The position numbers and the translations under genes are program-made. From contig NZ_SMFZ01000001.1 in assembly GCF_004339565.1 (NCBI RefSeq), positions 558,001 through 622,000 of the forward strand: a stretch of DNA of 64,000 bases, read 5' to 3'. Positions 1 to 8,991 of the stretch are shown here, piece after piece. The DNA is from Pseudonocardia endophytica. GTDB taxonomy: Bacteria; Actinomycetota; Actinomycetes; Mycobacteriales; Pseudonocardiaceae. The number at the start of each line of letters is the position of its first letter. The first letter of the stretch is position 1. Under the pieces are notes generated by a model that made no database searches, had not been told where the DNA came from, and saw only the letters and a program-made list of their open reading frames with translations.

Positions 1-3000
1 GGACGTTTCCGGGTGAGCGCCTGGAGCACCTGTGGGAGCAGGCGTGCGACCGGTGGCCCGAGTCGGTCGCCGTGGACCTCGGCGAGATCGAGCTGACCTA
101 CGCCGAGATCGACGGCTGGGCGAACCGGATGGCGCGGCTGCTGCGCGACCAGGGCATCCGCGCCGGAGACCGGGTCGGGCTGCTGTTCGACCAGCCGACC
201 GGCGGTCTCGTGTCGATGCTGTCCACGCTGAAGATCGGGGCGTCGTTCGTCCCGATGGACGTGGGCTTCCCGGCCGATCGCATCGAGTACATCCTCGACG
301 ACGCCGGCGCGACGGCGCTGCTGACACGGGACGCGGCGCTCGGGGCGGTCGAGGGACTGGCCGCGCGAGCGGCGGACCACGGCGTCACCGTGCTGTCCTG
401 CGACGACCTCGAGGACGTACGCGACCAGGACCCGGCTCGCCTGCGCGACGACGAGCGCGGCAGCGGCGCGGCCGACGACCTCGCCTACGTCATCTACACG
501 TCGGGGTCGACCGGGCGCCCGAAGGGCGTCGCGATCGAGCACCCGGCAATCTGCAACTTCGTGCGGGTCGCCGCCGACGAGTACGGCGTCCGGCCGGACG
601 ACCGGATGTACCAGGGCCTGACCCTGGCGTTCGACTTCTCCGTCGAGGAGATCTGGACGACGTGGCTGTCCGGCGCGACGCTCGTCCCGAAGCCGACCGG
701 CGTCACGCTCGTGGGCGACGACCTGCAGGACTTCCTGACCGAACGCCGGATCACCGCGATGTGCTGCGTGCCGACACTGCTCGCGACGCTCACACCGGAC
801 CTGCCCGACCTGCGGTTCCTACTCGTCTCGGGCGAGGCGTGCCCGCAGCACCTGGTCCGGCGCTGGTACCGCGACGACCGCCGGTTCCTCAACGTCTACG
901 GGCCGACCGAGGCGACCGTGACGGCCACCTGGACGTCACTGCACCCGGACCGCCCGGTGACGATCGGCAGGCCGCTGCCCACGTACGCGATCGTCGTGCT
1001 CGACCGCGACGACCCAACACGTGCGCTGCCGCACGGCCGGACCGGCGAGATCGCGATCGCCGGCATCGGCCTGGCCCGCGGTTACCTGAACAACGACGAG
1101 AAGACGGCCGCGTCGTTCGTCCCGGACTTCCTCGACCTGCCGTCGAACCCGTCCGGGCGGCTCTACCGCACCGGAGACCTGGGCCGCGTCGACGACCGCG
1201 GCGAGATCGAGTACCGGGGCCGGGTCGACCTGCAGGTCAAGATCCGCGGGTACCGCATCGAGCTCACCGAGATCGAGTCCGTGCTGCTCGGTGCGGACGG
1301 GGTGACGCAGGCCGTGGTGGACACCTACGAGGCACCGCCGGGGAACCCGGAGCTCGTCGGCTACTACAGTGCCCGCCCGGGCGAGCCAGCCCCGGACCGG
1401 GACGCGATCCGCAGCCGGCTGCGCGAACAGCTCCCGGCCTACATGGTGCCGAGCTACCTCGAGCAGCTCGACGTCATCCCGATGACCACCCAGGACAAGG
1501 CGGACCGCACGAACCTGCCCGCTCCGACGACCCGCGTCGGCGCCCCGACCGAACACGTCGAGCCGGACAACGACGTCGAGCGTGGCATGGCCGAGGCGCT
1601 GGCCGAGGCACTGGGCGTCGAGGAGGTCTCGGTCACCGCCGACTTCTTCGACGAGCTCGGCGCCACGTCGCTCCTGATGGCCGGGTTCACGGCGGCGGTG
1701 CGGCGGCGCGACGACCTCCCGACGGTCTCCGCGCGCGACGTCTACCAGCACCCGACCGTCCGGGACCTGGCCGAGAACCTCGGTCCCGTCGCCGGATCGT
1801 CGGCCCCGGTCGAGGACGCCGGGCCGGTACGCCGGACCGGCTCGCTCGCGCACGCGCTCACCGGGCTGGGCCAAGCCGTGCTGCTGGTCACCGGTGGGTT
1901 CGCCGTGGCGCTGGTACTGACCCAGGCCTACGCCTGGATGGGTGCCGCCGAGGGCTGGACGACACTCGCCGGCCGCGCCGCCGCCGTCGCGTCCGGTGTG
2001 CTCGTCGGTCTCTCGCTGCTCCCGGTCGTGGTGAAGTGGTTGTTCGTCGGCCGCTTCCACGAGTCGACCCATCCACTGTGGAGCGAGCGCTACCTGCGAT
2101 TCTGGTCGCTCAGGCTGCTCGTCCGGGCCAGCCCGATGCGGCTGGCCGCCGGCACGCCGCTCTACACGCTCTACCTGCGCATGCTGGGCGCGCACGTCGG
2201 CCGTGGCGCGGTCGTGTTCACGCGCGAGGTGCCGGTCGCCGCCGACCTCGTCCACATCGGCGAGCGTGCCGTGATCCATCCCGAGGTCGTCCTCAACGGC
2301 TACCGGGTGGTCCCCGGCTCGTTCGAGCTGGGCCGGGTCGACGTCGGCGCGGACGCCGTCGTCGGGCAGGCATCGGTGCTCGACGTCGGCACCTCGGTCG
2401 GTGACGGCGCGCAGCTGGGGCACAGCTCGGCGCTGCACCCGGGCGGTGCCGTCCCGGCGGGCGAGGTCTGGCACGGGTCGCCCGCACGGAAGGCCTCCGG
2501 CGCGGACTACCGCCCGGTCGCACCGGTGGGCTCCGGACGAGCCCGCCGGGCCGTGTTCGGTCTGGTCACCGCGCTGTTCGGGCTCGTCGCGGGCACCGTG
2601 GTGCTGGGTGGTGCGACCGCGCTCTACGGCTGGGTGGCACCGCGGGTGCCCGCGCTGTTCGGCCGCACCGGCGGCGACATCGCGTCGAGCTGGCAGTTCT
2701 ACGCGGCCGGTCTGGCGACCGTCGTCGTCGGCTACACGGTCCTGGTGACCCTGCTGCTGGCGGCAGTGCTGGTGCTGCCGCGGCTGCTCGCCCTGCTCGT
2801 CGTGCCGGGGCGGACGTACCCGCTCTACGGCGCGCACGACGTCGCGCAACGCCTGATCACCACGATCGGAAACTCGCGGTTCCTGGTGCTGCTGCTCGGC
2901 GACAGCTCGTTCGTCACCTCCTACGCCCGCGGGCTGGGTTACGACCTGCGGCCGCTGAAACAGACCGGCTCGAACTTCGGCACCCAGCTGCGGCAGGACT

Positions 3001-4022
3001 CACCGACGCTGACCTCGGTCGGCACTGGGACGATGGTCTCCGACGGTCTGCGCGTGATGAACGTCGAGTTCTCGCACGACTCGTTCGCCGCGCGCGAGGT
3101 CCGGATCGGCGAGCGCAACTTCGTGGGGAACGACGTGCACATGCCCGCCGGCGCGCGGACCGGCGACAACGTGCTGCTCGCGACGAAGGTGATGGTCCCC
3201 GTCGACGGGCCGGTGCGGGAGGACACGGGGCTGCTCGGCTCCCCGCCGATGGAGATCCCGCGCAGCAGTACCGACCGCGACTCCGGTGCCCCGGAGTCCC
3301 CCGAGGGGCTGGCCGCGGCGCTGCGGCGCAAGAACCGCTACAACGCGGGCACCGTCGCCACAGTGCTCGGTCTGCGCGGCCTCGGCGTCGCGCTCGGCCT
3401 GGTGCCGACGGCGATCTCGATCGGGCTGTGGCCCACGTTCGGCGTGCTCGCACTCGGCCCGGCCGTACTGGTCGGCGCCGTGGTCCTGACCGGGTACTCG
3501 GCCCTGCTGGAGCGGGCCGTGCTGGGCTTCCGGCGCCTGCGCCCGCGGTCCTGCTCGATCTACGACCGCTACTTCTGGTTCCACGAGCGCCTGTGGAAGT
3601 TCTACGTCCGGCCGATCCTGCCGGGCACGCCGTTCGCGGTGTGGAGCAACCGGCTGGCCGGGCTGCGCGTCGGACGCCGGGTGTTCGACGACGGCGCCAG
3701 CTTCCCGGAGAAGTCGCTCGTCGAGATCGGCGACGAGGCCGTGCTGAACGCCGGCAGCGTCGTCCAGTGCCACTCGCTGGAGGACGGGCGCTTCGAGAGC
3801 GACCGCGTCCGCGTCGGCGACGGCGTCACCCTCGGCGTGCGGGCGTTCGTGCACTACGGCACGTCGCTCGGCGACGGGGCCCGGCTGGCCGCCGACTCGT
3901 TCCTACTCAAGGGCGAGCAGATCGGCGCCCGGGAGAGCTGGGCCGGCAACCCGGCCGAGCCCGTCCGCACCGCCACCCCCGCAGACCGCACAACGACACC
4001 GGATGGAGTCACCACACGATGA
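1..4022 (+). CDS. Pls/PosA-type NRPS-like protein (5' truncated by window edge)
   Basis: Non-ribosomal peptide synthetase-like protein of the Pls/Pes family, which makes lysine or other amino-acid homopolymers or unknown amides; the substrate here is not known. The reading frame is open from base 3 with A-domain sequence (FPGERLEHLW...), so the true start lies outside the window. Adenylation core motifs are visible: YTSGSTGRPKG (A3), YGPTEAT (A5), YRTGDLG (A7), IRGYRIE (A8) and a TTQDKADR lysine motif (A10). A carrier domain follows with the phosphopantetheine serine in LGATSLL (about residue 560). The C-terminal half alternates membrane segments with hexapeptide (left-handed beta-helix) repeats such as IGERAVIHP and IGERNFVGND, typical of the NRPS terminal domain TIGR02353. 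There is no condensation or thioesterase domain. The stop overlaps the next start (ATGA), so the two are translationally coupled. Confidence 0.9.
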   Translation, partial: TFPGERLEHLWEQACDRWPESVAVDLGEIELTYAEIDGWANRMARLLRDQGIRAGDRVGLLFDQPTGGLVSMLSTLKIGASFVPMDVGFPADRIEYILDDAGATALLTRDAALGAVEGLAARAADHGVTVLSCDDLEDVRDQDPARLRDDERGSGAADDLAYVIYTSGSTGRPKGVAIEHPAICNFVRVAADEYGVRPDDRMYQGLTLAFDFSVEEIWTTWLSGATLVPKPTGVTLVGDDLQDFLTERRITAMCCVPTLLATLTPDLPDLRFLLVSGEACPQHLVRRWYRDDRRFLNVYGPTEATVTATWTSLHPDRPVTIGRPLPTYAIVVLDRDDPTRALPHGRTGEIAIAGIGLARGYLNNDEKTAASFVPDFLDLPSNPSGRLYRTGDLGRVDDRGEIEYRGRVDLQVKIRGYRIELTEIESVLLGADGVTQAVVDTYEAPPGNPELVGYYSARPGEPAPDRDAIRSRLREQLPAYMVPSYLEQLDVIPMTTQDKADRTNLPAPTTRVGAPTEHVEPDNDVERGMAEALAEALGVEEVSVTADFFDELGATSLLMAGFTAAVRRRDDLPTVSARDVYQHPTVRDLAENLGPVAGSSAPVEDAGPVRRTGSLAHALTGLGQAVLLVTGGFAVALVLTQAYAWMGAAEGWTTLAGRAAAVASGVLVGLSLLPVVVKWLFVGRFHESTHPLWSERYLRFWSLRLLVRASPMRLAAGTPLYTLYLRMLGAHVGRGAVVFTREVPVAADLVHIGERAVIHPEVVLNGYRVVPGSFELGRVDVGADAVVGQASVLDVGTSVGDGAQLGHSSALHPGGAVPAGEVWHGSPARKASGADYRPVAPVGSGRARRAVFGLVTALFGLVAGTVVLGGATALYGWVAPRVPALFGRTGGDIASSWQFYAAGLATVVVGYTVLVTLLLAAVLVLPRLLALLVVPGRTYPLYGAHDVAQRLITTIGNSRFLVLLLGDSSFVTSYARGLGYDLRPLKQTGSNFGTQLRQDSPTLTSVGTGTMVSDGLRVMNVEFSHDSFAAREVRIGERNFVGNDVHMPAGARTGDNVLLATKVMVPVDGPVREDTGLLGSPPMEIPRSSTDRDSGAPESPEGLAAALRRKNRYNAGTVATVLGLRGLGVALGLVPTAISIGLWPTFGVLALGPAVLVGAVVLTGYSALLERAVLGFRRLRPRSCSIYDRYFWFHERLWKFYVRPILPGTPFAVWSNRLAGLRVGRRVFDDGASFPEKSLVEIGDEAVLNAGSVVQCHSLEDGRFESDRVRVGDGVTLGVRAFVHYGTSLGDGARLAADSFLLKGEQIGARESWAGNPAEPVRTATPADRTTTPDGVTTR

Positions 4023-4252
4023 GCCACCCGACAGACGAGGCATTCCTGACCCGCGTGCAGCGCGAGCTGCGGCTACCGGACACCGGACGCGCGACCGAGG
4101 CCTCGGTCGCGGTGCTGCGGTCGATGGCCGAGAACCTCTCCCCCGACGAAGCCCGCACGTTCTCCGACATCCTGCCGCCGAGTTTGCGTAGCCAGGTCAC
4201 ACCGCAGCCGCCCCGCGGCGGTGGACAGCACTCCGTCGCGCCGGGGGACTAG
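4019..4252 (+). CDS. Small DUF2267-like protein coupled to the NRPS
   Basis: A 77-aa protein that starts at the ATG overlapping the NRPS stop by four bases. Its sequence (EAFLTRVQREL near the N-terminus, ENLSPDEARTF, then LPPSLRSQV) resembles one half of the DUF2267 fold, a small helical domain of unknown function. Most DUF2267 proteins are longer (about 120-150 aa), so this one is half-size. The tail is Pro/Gly-rich and probably disordered. The stop TAG lies in the CTAG target of the IS5-type element next door. Removing the element restores the same TAG, so the insertion did not truncate the gene. Function is unknown; coupling suggests a link to the NRPS. Confidence 0.7.
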   Translation: MSHPTDEAFLTRVQRELRLPDTGRATEASVAVLRSMAENLSPDEARTFSDILPPSLRSQVTPQPPRGGGQHSVAPGD

Positions 4253-5284
4253 AGCGTGTTTATGAAGTCGATCTTTGGTCTCGGAGTCGCGTGTCGGTGA
4301 CCTGAGACAGGTGAGGTCTCCGGTAGATGGATCAACGACCAAGAAGACCATCCACCCGGAGACCTCGTGGGGACCGTACCCGCGGGCGGACGCAAGGACC
4401 TCACCGACGCGCAGTGGCGGCTGCTGGAGCCGTTGTTGCCGCCGGTGAGCGCGCTCGGGCGACCCCCGATCTGGACCCGCCGCCAGCTGATCGACGGGAT
4501 CTGCTGGCGGATCCGCACCGGCGCCCCATGGCGCGACGTGCCTGAACGCTACGGCTCCTGGCAGTCGGTGTACGGGCTGTTCCGTCGCTGGCAGCGCGAC
4601 CAGACCTGGGCCGGGGTGTGGGCGGCGCTGCAGCGGCTCGCCGACGGTCTCGGGCTGATCACCTGGGACCTGTCGGTCGACTCCACGATCGCGCGAGCCC
4701 ACCAGCACGCTGCCGGCGCCCGCCGACAACCCGAGCTCCAGCGGGAGCCGCCCGGCGGACACGGCGCCCCCGAACCCGACGATCATGGACTCGGACGCTC
4801 CCGTGGCGGCCTGTCCACGAAGATCCATCTCGCCTGTGAACAAGGCCGCAAAGCACTCTCGCTGATCGTGACGGCTGGTCAGGCCGGGGACAGCCCGCAG
4901 TTCGGCCCGGTGCTCGACCGGGTCCGGGTCGCCCGCTTCGGGCCCGGCCGTCCGCGGGTGCGCCCGGATCGGGTGCTGGCCGACAAGGCCTACAGCTCCC
5001 GGGCCAACCGGGCCTACCTACGACGACGCGGGATCGCCGCCACCATCCCCGAACCCGCCGACCAGATCGGGCACCGCCAGCGCCGCGGCAGCCGAGGAGG
5101 CCGTCCACCGATGTTCTGCGCCGAGACCTACAAGCAGCGCCACGCCGTCGAGTGCGGCATCAACCAGCTCAAACAACACCGCGCCGTCGCCAGCCGCTAC
5201 GACAAACTCGCCGTCCGCTACGAAGCCACGGTCCACATCGCCACCATCAACACCTGGCTCCGCAACTTATCAAACAGGCTCTAG
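4249..5284 (+). mobile_element. IS5-family insertion sequence with CTAG target duplication
   Basis: The element runs from 4253 to 5280 and is flanked by direct CTAG copies at 4249-4252 and 5281-5284. The ends form imperfect inverted repeats: left AGCGTGTTTATGAAGT, right (reverse complement) AGCCTGTTTGATAAGTT. It carries one intact transposase gene. CTAG target duplication is known for parts of the IS5 family. Both ends and the gene look intact, so the insertion may be recent and potentially active. The right-hand CTAG supplies the last bases of the transposase stop codon. Confidence 0.88.
4367..5284 (+). CDS. IS5-family transposase (DDE)
   Basis: A 305-aa single-frame transposase. The N-terminus ([31 protein letters not shown]) is the DUF4096-type helix-turn-helix region of IS5-family transposases. 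DDE-region motifs follow: WDLSVDSTI with the first Asp, [12 protein letters not shown] with the second, and a C-terminal [11 protein letters not shown] with the catalytic Glu. The GTG start is preceded by CGGAGA. No frameshift is seen, unlike IS5 relatives that use programmed frameshifting. The TAG stop is formed from the flanking CTAG target copy, so stop-codon presence depends on the insertion site. Confidence 0.92.
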   Translation: MGTVPAGGRKDLTDAQWRLLEPLLPPVSALGRPPIWTRRQLIDGICWRIRTGAPWRDVPERYGSWQSVYGLFRRWQRDQTWAGVWAALQRLADGLGLITWDLSVDSTIARAHQHAAGARRQPELQREPPGGHGAPEPDDHGLGRSRGGLSTKIHLACEQGRKALSLIVTAGQAGDSPQFGPVLDRVRVARFGPGRPRVRPDRVLADKAYSSRANRAYLRRRGIAATIPEPADQIGHRQRRGSRGGRPPMFCAETYKQRHAVECGINQLKQHRAVASRYDKLAVRYEATVHIATINTWLRNLSNRL

Positions 5285-5311
5285 ACCGACCACATCGGAT
5301 CTCCTCGCTCC

Positions 5312-5470
5312 TCAGGGAGTCCGTCGCCGCAGGCGTTCCCGCTGCGGGACCATGGTGTAGGCGGGGTCGCGAGCGGTATGTATCCCGGCCTCGAAGACCC
5401 CGAACCGGGTCAGCGTCGACCCAGCGTTGAGCAGCAGCCCGGCCGCGGCGTCCAGGATGCGTCGCCGGGA
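5312..5470 (-). pseudogene. C-terminal remnant of an NrfD-like membrane subunit
   Basis: Only the last ~50 residues remain. The stretch LLNAGSTLTRFGVFEAG followed by ARDPAYTMVPQRERL resembles the conserved C-terminus of actinobacterial NrfD/PsrC-type quinol-interacting membrane subunits, where 'ARDPKYTVVPQRERL' is common. There is no start and no upstream transmembrane part: upstream bases read as unrelated sequence. It lies immediately outside the right end of the IS5-type element. I see no partner iron-sulfur or molybdopterin subunit nearby. Identification rests on memory of the family and should be checked by search. Confidence 0.5.
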
Positions 5471-5572
5471 ACGGCGACGACCCCGGCTCCGCTCGGCCAG
5501 CGGCCCGGTCGCGCACCGCGGTCGCGGCGAGCAGCCGCACGGTGGGCGTTGCACGAGTTCGGGAAGTCCGTT

Positions 5573-5737
5573 CTAAACGTGGTCGTGGTCGTGGTCGGCG
5601 TTGATGCGGGCCAGCCGTAGCAGCGGCGGGAAACGGCCGCTAGCGGCCAGCGCGCGGAACTGTGCCTCCAGCGGGCCAGCCGGGTCCTCGACCATCCGGA
5701 TCCGGACCGGACGGCCGGCGGGGCGTTCCAGGCTCAT
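5573..5737 (-). CDS. Small 54-aa protein, possibly a TetR C-terminal remnant
   Basis: A short open frame with an ATG preceded by AGGAG eight bases upstream, so it may be translated. It ends in a His/Asp run (NADHDHDHV). The segment LEAQFRALAASGRFPPLLRL resembles the region before the last helix of TetR-family regulators, where a short acidic stretch then leads to the final helix. If so, this is a regulator fragment that kept a ribosome-binding site. It could equally be an unrelated small protein. Function unknown. Confidence 0.4.
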   Translation of the reverse strand: MSLERPAGRPVRIRMVEDPAGPLEAQFRALAASGRFPPLLRLARINADHDHDHV

Positions 5738-5776
5738 GCACGATCTCCTGTCGCTGACATAACTTGTGGTGTCCCA

Positions 5777-5802
5777 CTGATGTCCTCGCTCGGCGACATC
5801 AG
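5777..5802 (-). terminator. Hairpin downstream of the 5845-6354 membrane gene
   Basis: CTGATGTC and GACATCAG form an 8-bp perfect stem with a 10-base loop, just past the stop of the minus-strand membrane protein gene. There is no T-run, so termination is plausible but weak. Confidence 0.4.
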
Positions 5803-5844
5803 GAGCGGGTGCTGGCGCACGTGTTCACTGTGAGGTCGCGGTGT

Positions 5845-6354
5845 TCACCCGTCGGCGCCACGCCCGGAGGTGGCGGGACGCTCGGCTGTGCCGCTCTCGA
5901 CCGCGGTAACGCGGTTGCCGAACCAGCCCACCCAGGCGAGGAACAGCCCAACCAAGGCCAGCGCGCCGAAGAACGCACGGAACGCCAGGATCGCCGATGG
6001 CGAGGCCATCACCGAGTCCACACTGGCCTGGACGGTGCCCGGTGTGGCGATGAGCAAGACGCCCCTCAGGGTGACGAACCATCCGAACAGCGACACGACA
6101 ACCGCGGCGGGGCCGCGCCAATTGCAGTGACCGCCCACGATCACCAGCCCGCCGCCCAGCAGAAGCACCCCAAGGGCGAACACTCCGACCGGCCGGGCGA
6201 GGACGTCGGTAATCATCGCGTTGAGCTCGGGTAGCCGAATCGCGTATACGGTGGCGTAGGGGCCGATGACGCGCGAACGCCCGGGTCCGCTGGCGGGCGT
6301 CGGCACCGGCGCGATGCCGGGGATAGCAGCGGTAGTGGTACCGGCGGTGCTCAC
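5845..6354 (-). CDS. Hypothetical membrane protein (about 3 TM segments)
   Basis: A 169-aa protein. I chose the GTG at 6354 because GAGGAGG lies seven bases upstream; the frame is open further upstream but has no better start. The first ~50 residues are Pro/Thr/Gly-rich and likely cytosolic. Hydrophobic segments follow around VGVFALGVLLLGGGLVIV, VVVSLFGWFVTL and FFGALALVGLFLAWVGWF. There is one Cys-His pair (GGHCNW). I do not recognise the family. It is transcribed divergently from the membrane protein at 6647, sharing a ~290-bp promoter region, which suggests related function. Confidence 0.65.
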   Translation of the reverse strand: MSTAGTTTAAIPGIAPVPTPASGPGRSRVIGPYATVYAIRLPELNAMITDVLARPVGVFALGVLLLGGGLVIVGGHCNWRGPAAVVVSLFGWFVTLRGVLLIATPGTVQASVDSVMASPSAILAFRAFFGALALVGLFLAWVGWFGNRVTAVESGTAERPATSGRGADG

Positions 6355-6646
6355 GTCTGGTCCTCCTCGTCCTTGTCGTCCTGCTCGGGTGGTCGCGCTC
6401 GGTTCGGCCGGTACCCGGCCGGGGTTGGCCTCGCTCGGTGTGCTGGTGTCCGGGTTCGCGGGACCAAGGTCTCGACCTGCCGCGGCCGACCCGCCCCCAC
6501 CCGGCCACCGACACAACCGCTGATCCGCGGCTCCCTGATCGCATGGCTGATTTCGGCCGGGGTAATCCGAGGGCTGCGCCGGCTGCGCGTGGATGACCGG
6601 CTTACTGCGGCCGATGGGGGTCGGCGGGAGGTAGTGAGGAGGACGA
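6355..6646. other. Divergent intergenic region
   Basis: A 292-bp GC-rich spacer between the two divergent membrane-protein genes. It must hold both promoters. GAGGAGG ribosome-binding sites sit at both edges. I found no clear repeat or operator. Confidence 0.4.
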
Positions 6647-7822
6647 ATGAATGACCTCGAGCAGCAAACAGCATCTGACTCGACCACCGAGGATGAACAG
6701 CGCACTCTCGTCGTGGGCTTGCTCGCCGACCCCGACACGCCCGCGGAGATCGCCGAGAAGCTGGTCGACGACCTCCCCGACATACTGGCTGCGCAGATCG
6801 ACAGCAGCATCGTGTGGGACCTGCGAACGATGACCCACCCGGTGACCGCCTCGGTGCAGGCTCCGGGGGAGGTACTCGACGCGGTAGCCGACAAGACCGC
6901 GCACACCGAGTGGGACATCGGCATCTACATCACCGATCTCCCGATGCAGCACGACGACCAACCGATCCTCGCCGACCTCGACCACAATCGCCGAATCGCC
7001 GGCCTCTCGCTCCCCGGCTTCGGACCGTTCCTGCAGCACCAGAAGATCCGCAACGCCGTCGTCCGCCTGGTCGCCGACCTCACCGAAACCTCCGACGCCG
7101 GCCTCAACCACGGGGAACACCACCCGAGCCGCATCGGGCGCGCGACCGCACGACACCTGCAACCGGTCCGCGTCGTCCACACCGAGGACTACCGGCACAC
7201 CCGGCGCTACGTGACGACCCCATGGCGTGGCCGGGCTCGTCTGCTCGCCGGCATGGTGCGCACCAATCAGCCCTGGCGCCTCATCGTGGGCATGCGCTCC
7301 GCCCTGGCCGCCGTACTGGGCACCAGCGCCTACCTGACGATCACCTCGACGATCTGGCTGCTGTCCACCCGACTCGGGGTGGGCAAGCTCGTCCTGACCA
7401 CCGTGGTGTCGGTCGCGCTGATGGTCGCCTGGATCGTCGGCGCCCACCACCTCTGGGAACGCGCCCGCGACAACAGCGAGCGGGAGGAGACGTGGCTGTA
7501 CAACGCCTCCACCGTGCTGACCTTGAGCATCGGCGTCCTGGTCATGGCCGCGGCCGTGTACGTGCTCATCCTGCTCGGGTCGCTGTTCCTGCTCGAACCC
7601 TCGGTCCTCGCCTCCAGCCTGGGCCGCCCACCAGAACTCGCCGACCACCTGATGCTCGCCTGGCTGGCCACCGGCCTGGCCACCGTCGCCGGCGCGCTGG
7701 GATCCGGCCTCGACAGCGAGGATGCCGTCCGGCGGGCCGCGTACGGCTACCGCGAGCGCCAGCGCCGCGACAAGATCGGCCAGAACGACGAAACCGGCGG
7801 AACTCCGTCCTCGTCGTCCTGA
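6647..7822 (+). CDS. Conserved actinobacterial membrane protein, paralogue A
   Basis: A 391-aa protein of unknown function. Residues ~20-200 form a soluble domain beginning with a beta strand, VVGLLADPDTP, and containing DIGIYITDLP. About four hydrophobic segments follow (approximately residues 217-240, 247-268, 290-320 and 338-362). The boundary motif RTNQPWRL precedes the first. The C-terminus is charged and Ser-rich. It is clearly homologous along its whole length to the protein at 8992-10146, which shares LLADPDLP, CLTDAPL, RANRPWRL, SSIWLL and GAVGSGLED-type motifs. The start has GAGGAGG upstream. No catalytic motif is obvious. Confidence 0.85.
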   Translation: MNDLEQQTASDSTTEDEQRTLVVGLLADPDTPAEIAEKLVDDLPDILAAQIDSSIVWDLRTMTHPVTASVQAPGEVLDAVADKTAHTEWDIGIYITDLPMQHDDQPILADLDHNRRIAGLSLPGFGPFLQHQKIRNAVVRLVADLTETSDAGLNHGEHHPSRIGRATARHLQPVRVVHTEDYRHTRRYVTTPWRGRARLLAGMVRTNQPWRLIVGMRSALAAVLGTSAYLTITSTIWLLSTRLGVGKLVLTTVVSVALMVAWIVGAHHLWERARDNSEREETWLYNASTVLTLSIGVLVMAAAVYVLILLGSLFLLEPSVLASSLGRPPELADHLMLAWLATGLATVAGALGSGLDSEDAVRRAAYGYRERQRRDKIGQNDETGGTPSSSS

Positions 7823-7912
7823 CTGAGCCCGTGTCGGGATACGTCTCGGAGCGCCATCTCGCCTCGCCCCGACCCGATCAGGACGCCGACGAGAAATCAC
7901 GGATCGCTGTAA

Positions 7913-8350
7913 CCCCGGCACCCGACGCCCGGACGGGCCGGGCCGCAGGTCGCCGCCGCCACCTTGCTGGTGCTGCCCGGCGGCCGGTGGCTGGTCGCGG
8001 CGCTGGCCGCGTTCGTGATCGCGGTGGCCGTGACGATGATCTTCACCGGTGCGGCTCGTACGTTCCTCGGCGATCTCGTCGACGGCGTGCCCCGCCGCGT
8101 CCGTGCGGTCGCGGCCGTGCTCGGCGCCTACGGGAACCTCGCCAGGGCGGTCGTGTTCGGGGCGGTCGGCGTGCTTCTTTTCGCGGAGGCGGCCCTGCAC
8201 GGCGACCCCGTCCGGACGGGAGGCGTCAACGAGGCGCTGCGGGGCGTCGCCGTGGCGGGCCGGGGCGTACTCCCCCTGCTCGTCGTGTCCGCCGGGCTGG
8301 CCGCGTACGGCGTGTACTGCCTGGTCGACGCCCGCTACCGGCGGGCGTGA
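7913..8350 (+). pseudogene. DUF1206 membrane protein, N-terminally truncated
   Basis: The frame encodes the C-terminal part of a DUF1206 protein: LELPGG-type motif (LVLPGGRWLVAAL), GAARTFLGDL, then YGNLARAVVFGAVG and two more hydrophobic segments. DUF1206 proteins normally have three repeated two-helix units (about 270 aa); only about half is present. A TAA at 7910 blocks the frame upstream and no N-terminal homology is visible. A TTG at 7964 could still start a 128-aa product, so a shortened protein is possible. Confidence 0.6.
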
Positions 8351-8560
8351 CTGTCGTCGGTGCGGGACGAGAACCTCGCGGAGCGTCCAGGCTCATCGAC
8401 GGCGACGAGCCCGCTTTCGGCGCAGGCCCGCAGCACGCCGTGGACGGTCTGCGGCGCGATCCGCCGCCCGGCCCGCCTCGGGCGCCGGCGTGGATGTCCG
8501 CCGCGGTGGTGTCCGGGCACCGACGCGACGCCGGAGACCAGCACGGCGCGGCTCCGGTCG
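8335..8560 (-). pseudogene. Fur/FurA-like regulator remnant with frameshifts
   Basis: Read with frame changes, the minus strand gives RRAVLVSGVASV, then DTTAADIHAGARG in a second frame, then GRRIAPQTVHGVLRACAESG and RSARFSSRTDDSH back in the first frame. This follows the order of the FurA winged-helix domain ('HP-ADxV...VSxQAVYxVLxALxxAGLVRRIEPAGxxARYExRxGDNH'). The C-terminal metal-binding and dimerisation domain is missing; the frame stops shortly after DSH. It overlaps the end of the DUF1206 remnant. It cannot make a functional Fur protein. No katG is nearby. Confidence 0.55.
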
Positions 8561-8633
8561 CGGCCGGGTCAAAACGGCGATCAGCGGGGCCGGGCGGGGT
8601 GTGAGGGACCGGCGGCCGGGTAACCGCCGGACC

Positions 8634-8987
8634 ATGCGCCGACCGATCACCCCGCGACTGCACGGGGCACTCGACTACGGGTTCCTCGCCCTGAACCTCA
8701 CCATTCTGCGGCTGCTCCGGCTCCCGCGCCGGGCCCGCACGATCTTCGGGGCATTCGGGCTCGTGCAGGGCGGGCTGAACGCCCTGCACGACCAGCCCCT
8801 GGCGGTTCGCCGCGCGGTCCCGTTCGCCACCCACGGCACGGTCGAGCGCAACAGCCTCCCCGTGTTCGTCGGGCTGCCCCTGCTGGCCGGCAGCCTGCAC
8901 GAACGCCGGACGCTCCGCTACTTCCTCGCGGCGGGCGCCACGCTGGTGACGGTGTACTCCCTGACCGACTGGTCGGCCCGGAGGTGA
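8634..8987 (+). CDS. Small hypothetical membrane protein
   Basis: A 117-aa protein starting at ATG 8634. It has the pattern TPRLHGALDYGFLALN, GAFGLVQGGLNALHDQPL, FATHGTVERNSLPVF and a C-terminal YSLTDW, with three or four weak hydrophobic stretches. I have seen this arrangement in small conserved actinobacterial membrane proteins without assigned function. It ends four bases before the GTG of paralogue B, and the GGAGGTGA around its stop serves as that gene's ribosome-binding site, so the two are probably co-translated. Confidence 0.7.
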   Translation: MRRPITPRLHGALDYGFLALNLTILRLLRLPRRARTIFGAFGLVQGGLNALHDQPLAVRRAVPFATHGTVERNSLPVFVGLPLLAGSLHERRTLRYFLAAGATLVTVYSLTDWSARR

Positions 8988-8991
8988 CCGG

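Noticed and set aside
8335..8544. An intact 69-aa minus-strand gene
   Set aside because: It reads only part of the Fur-like domain, and homology continues in another frame, so it is a remnant.
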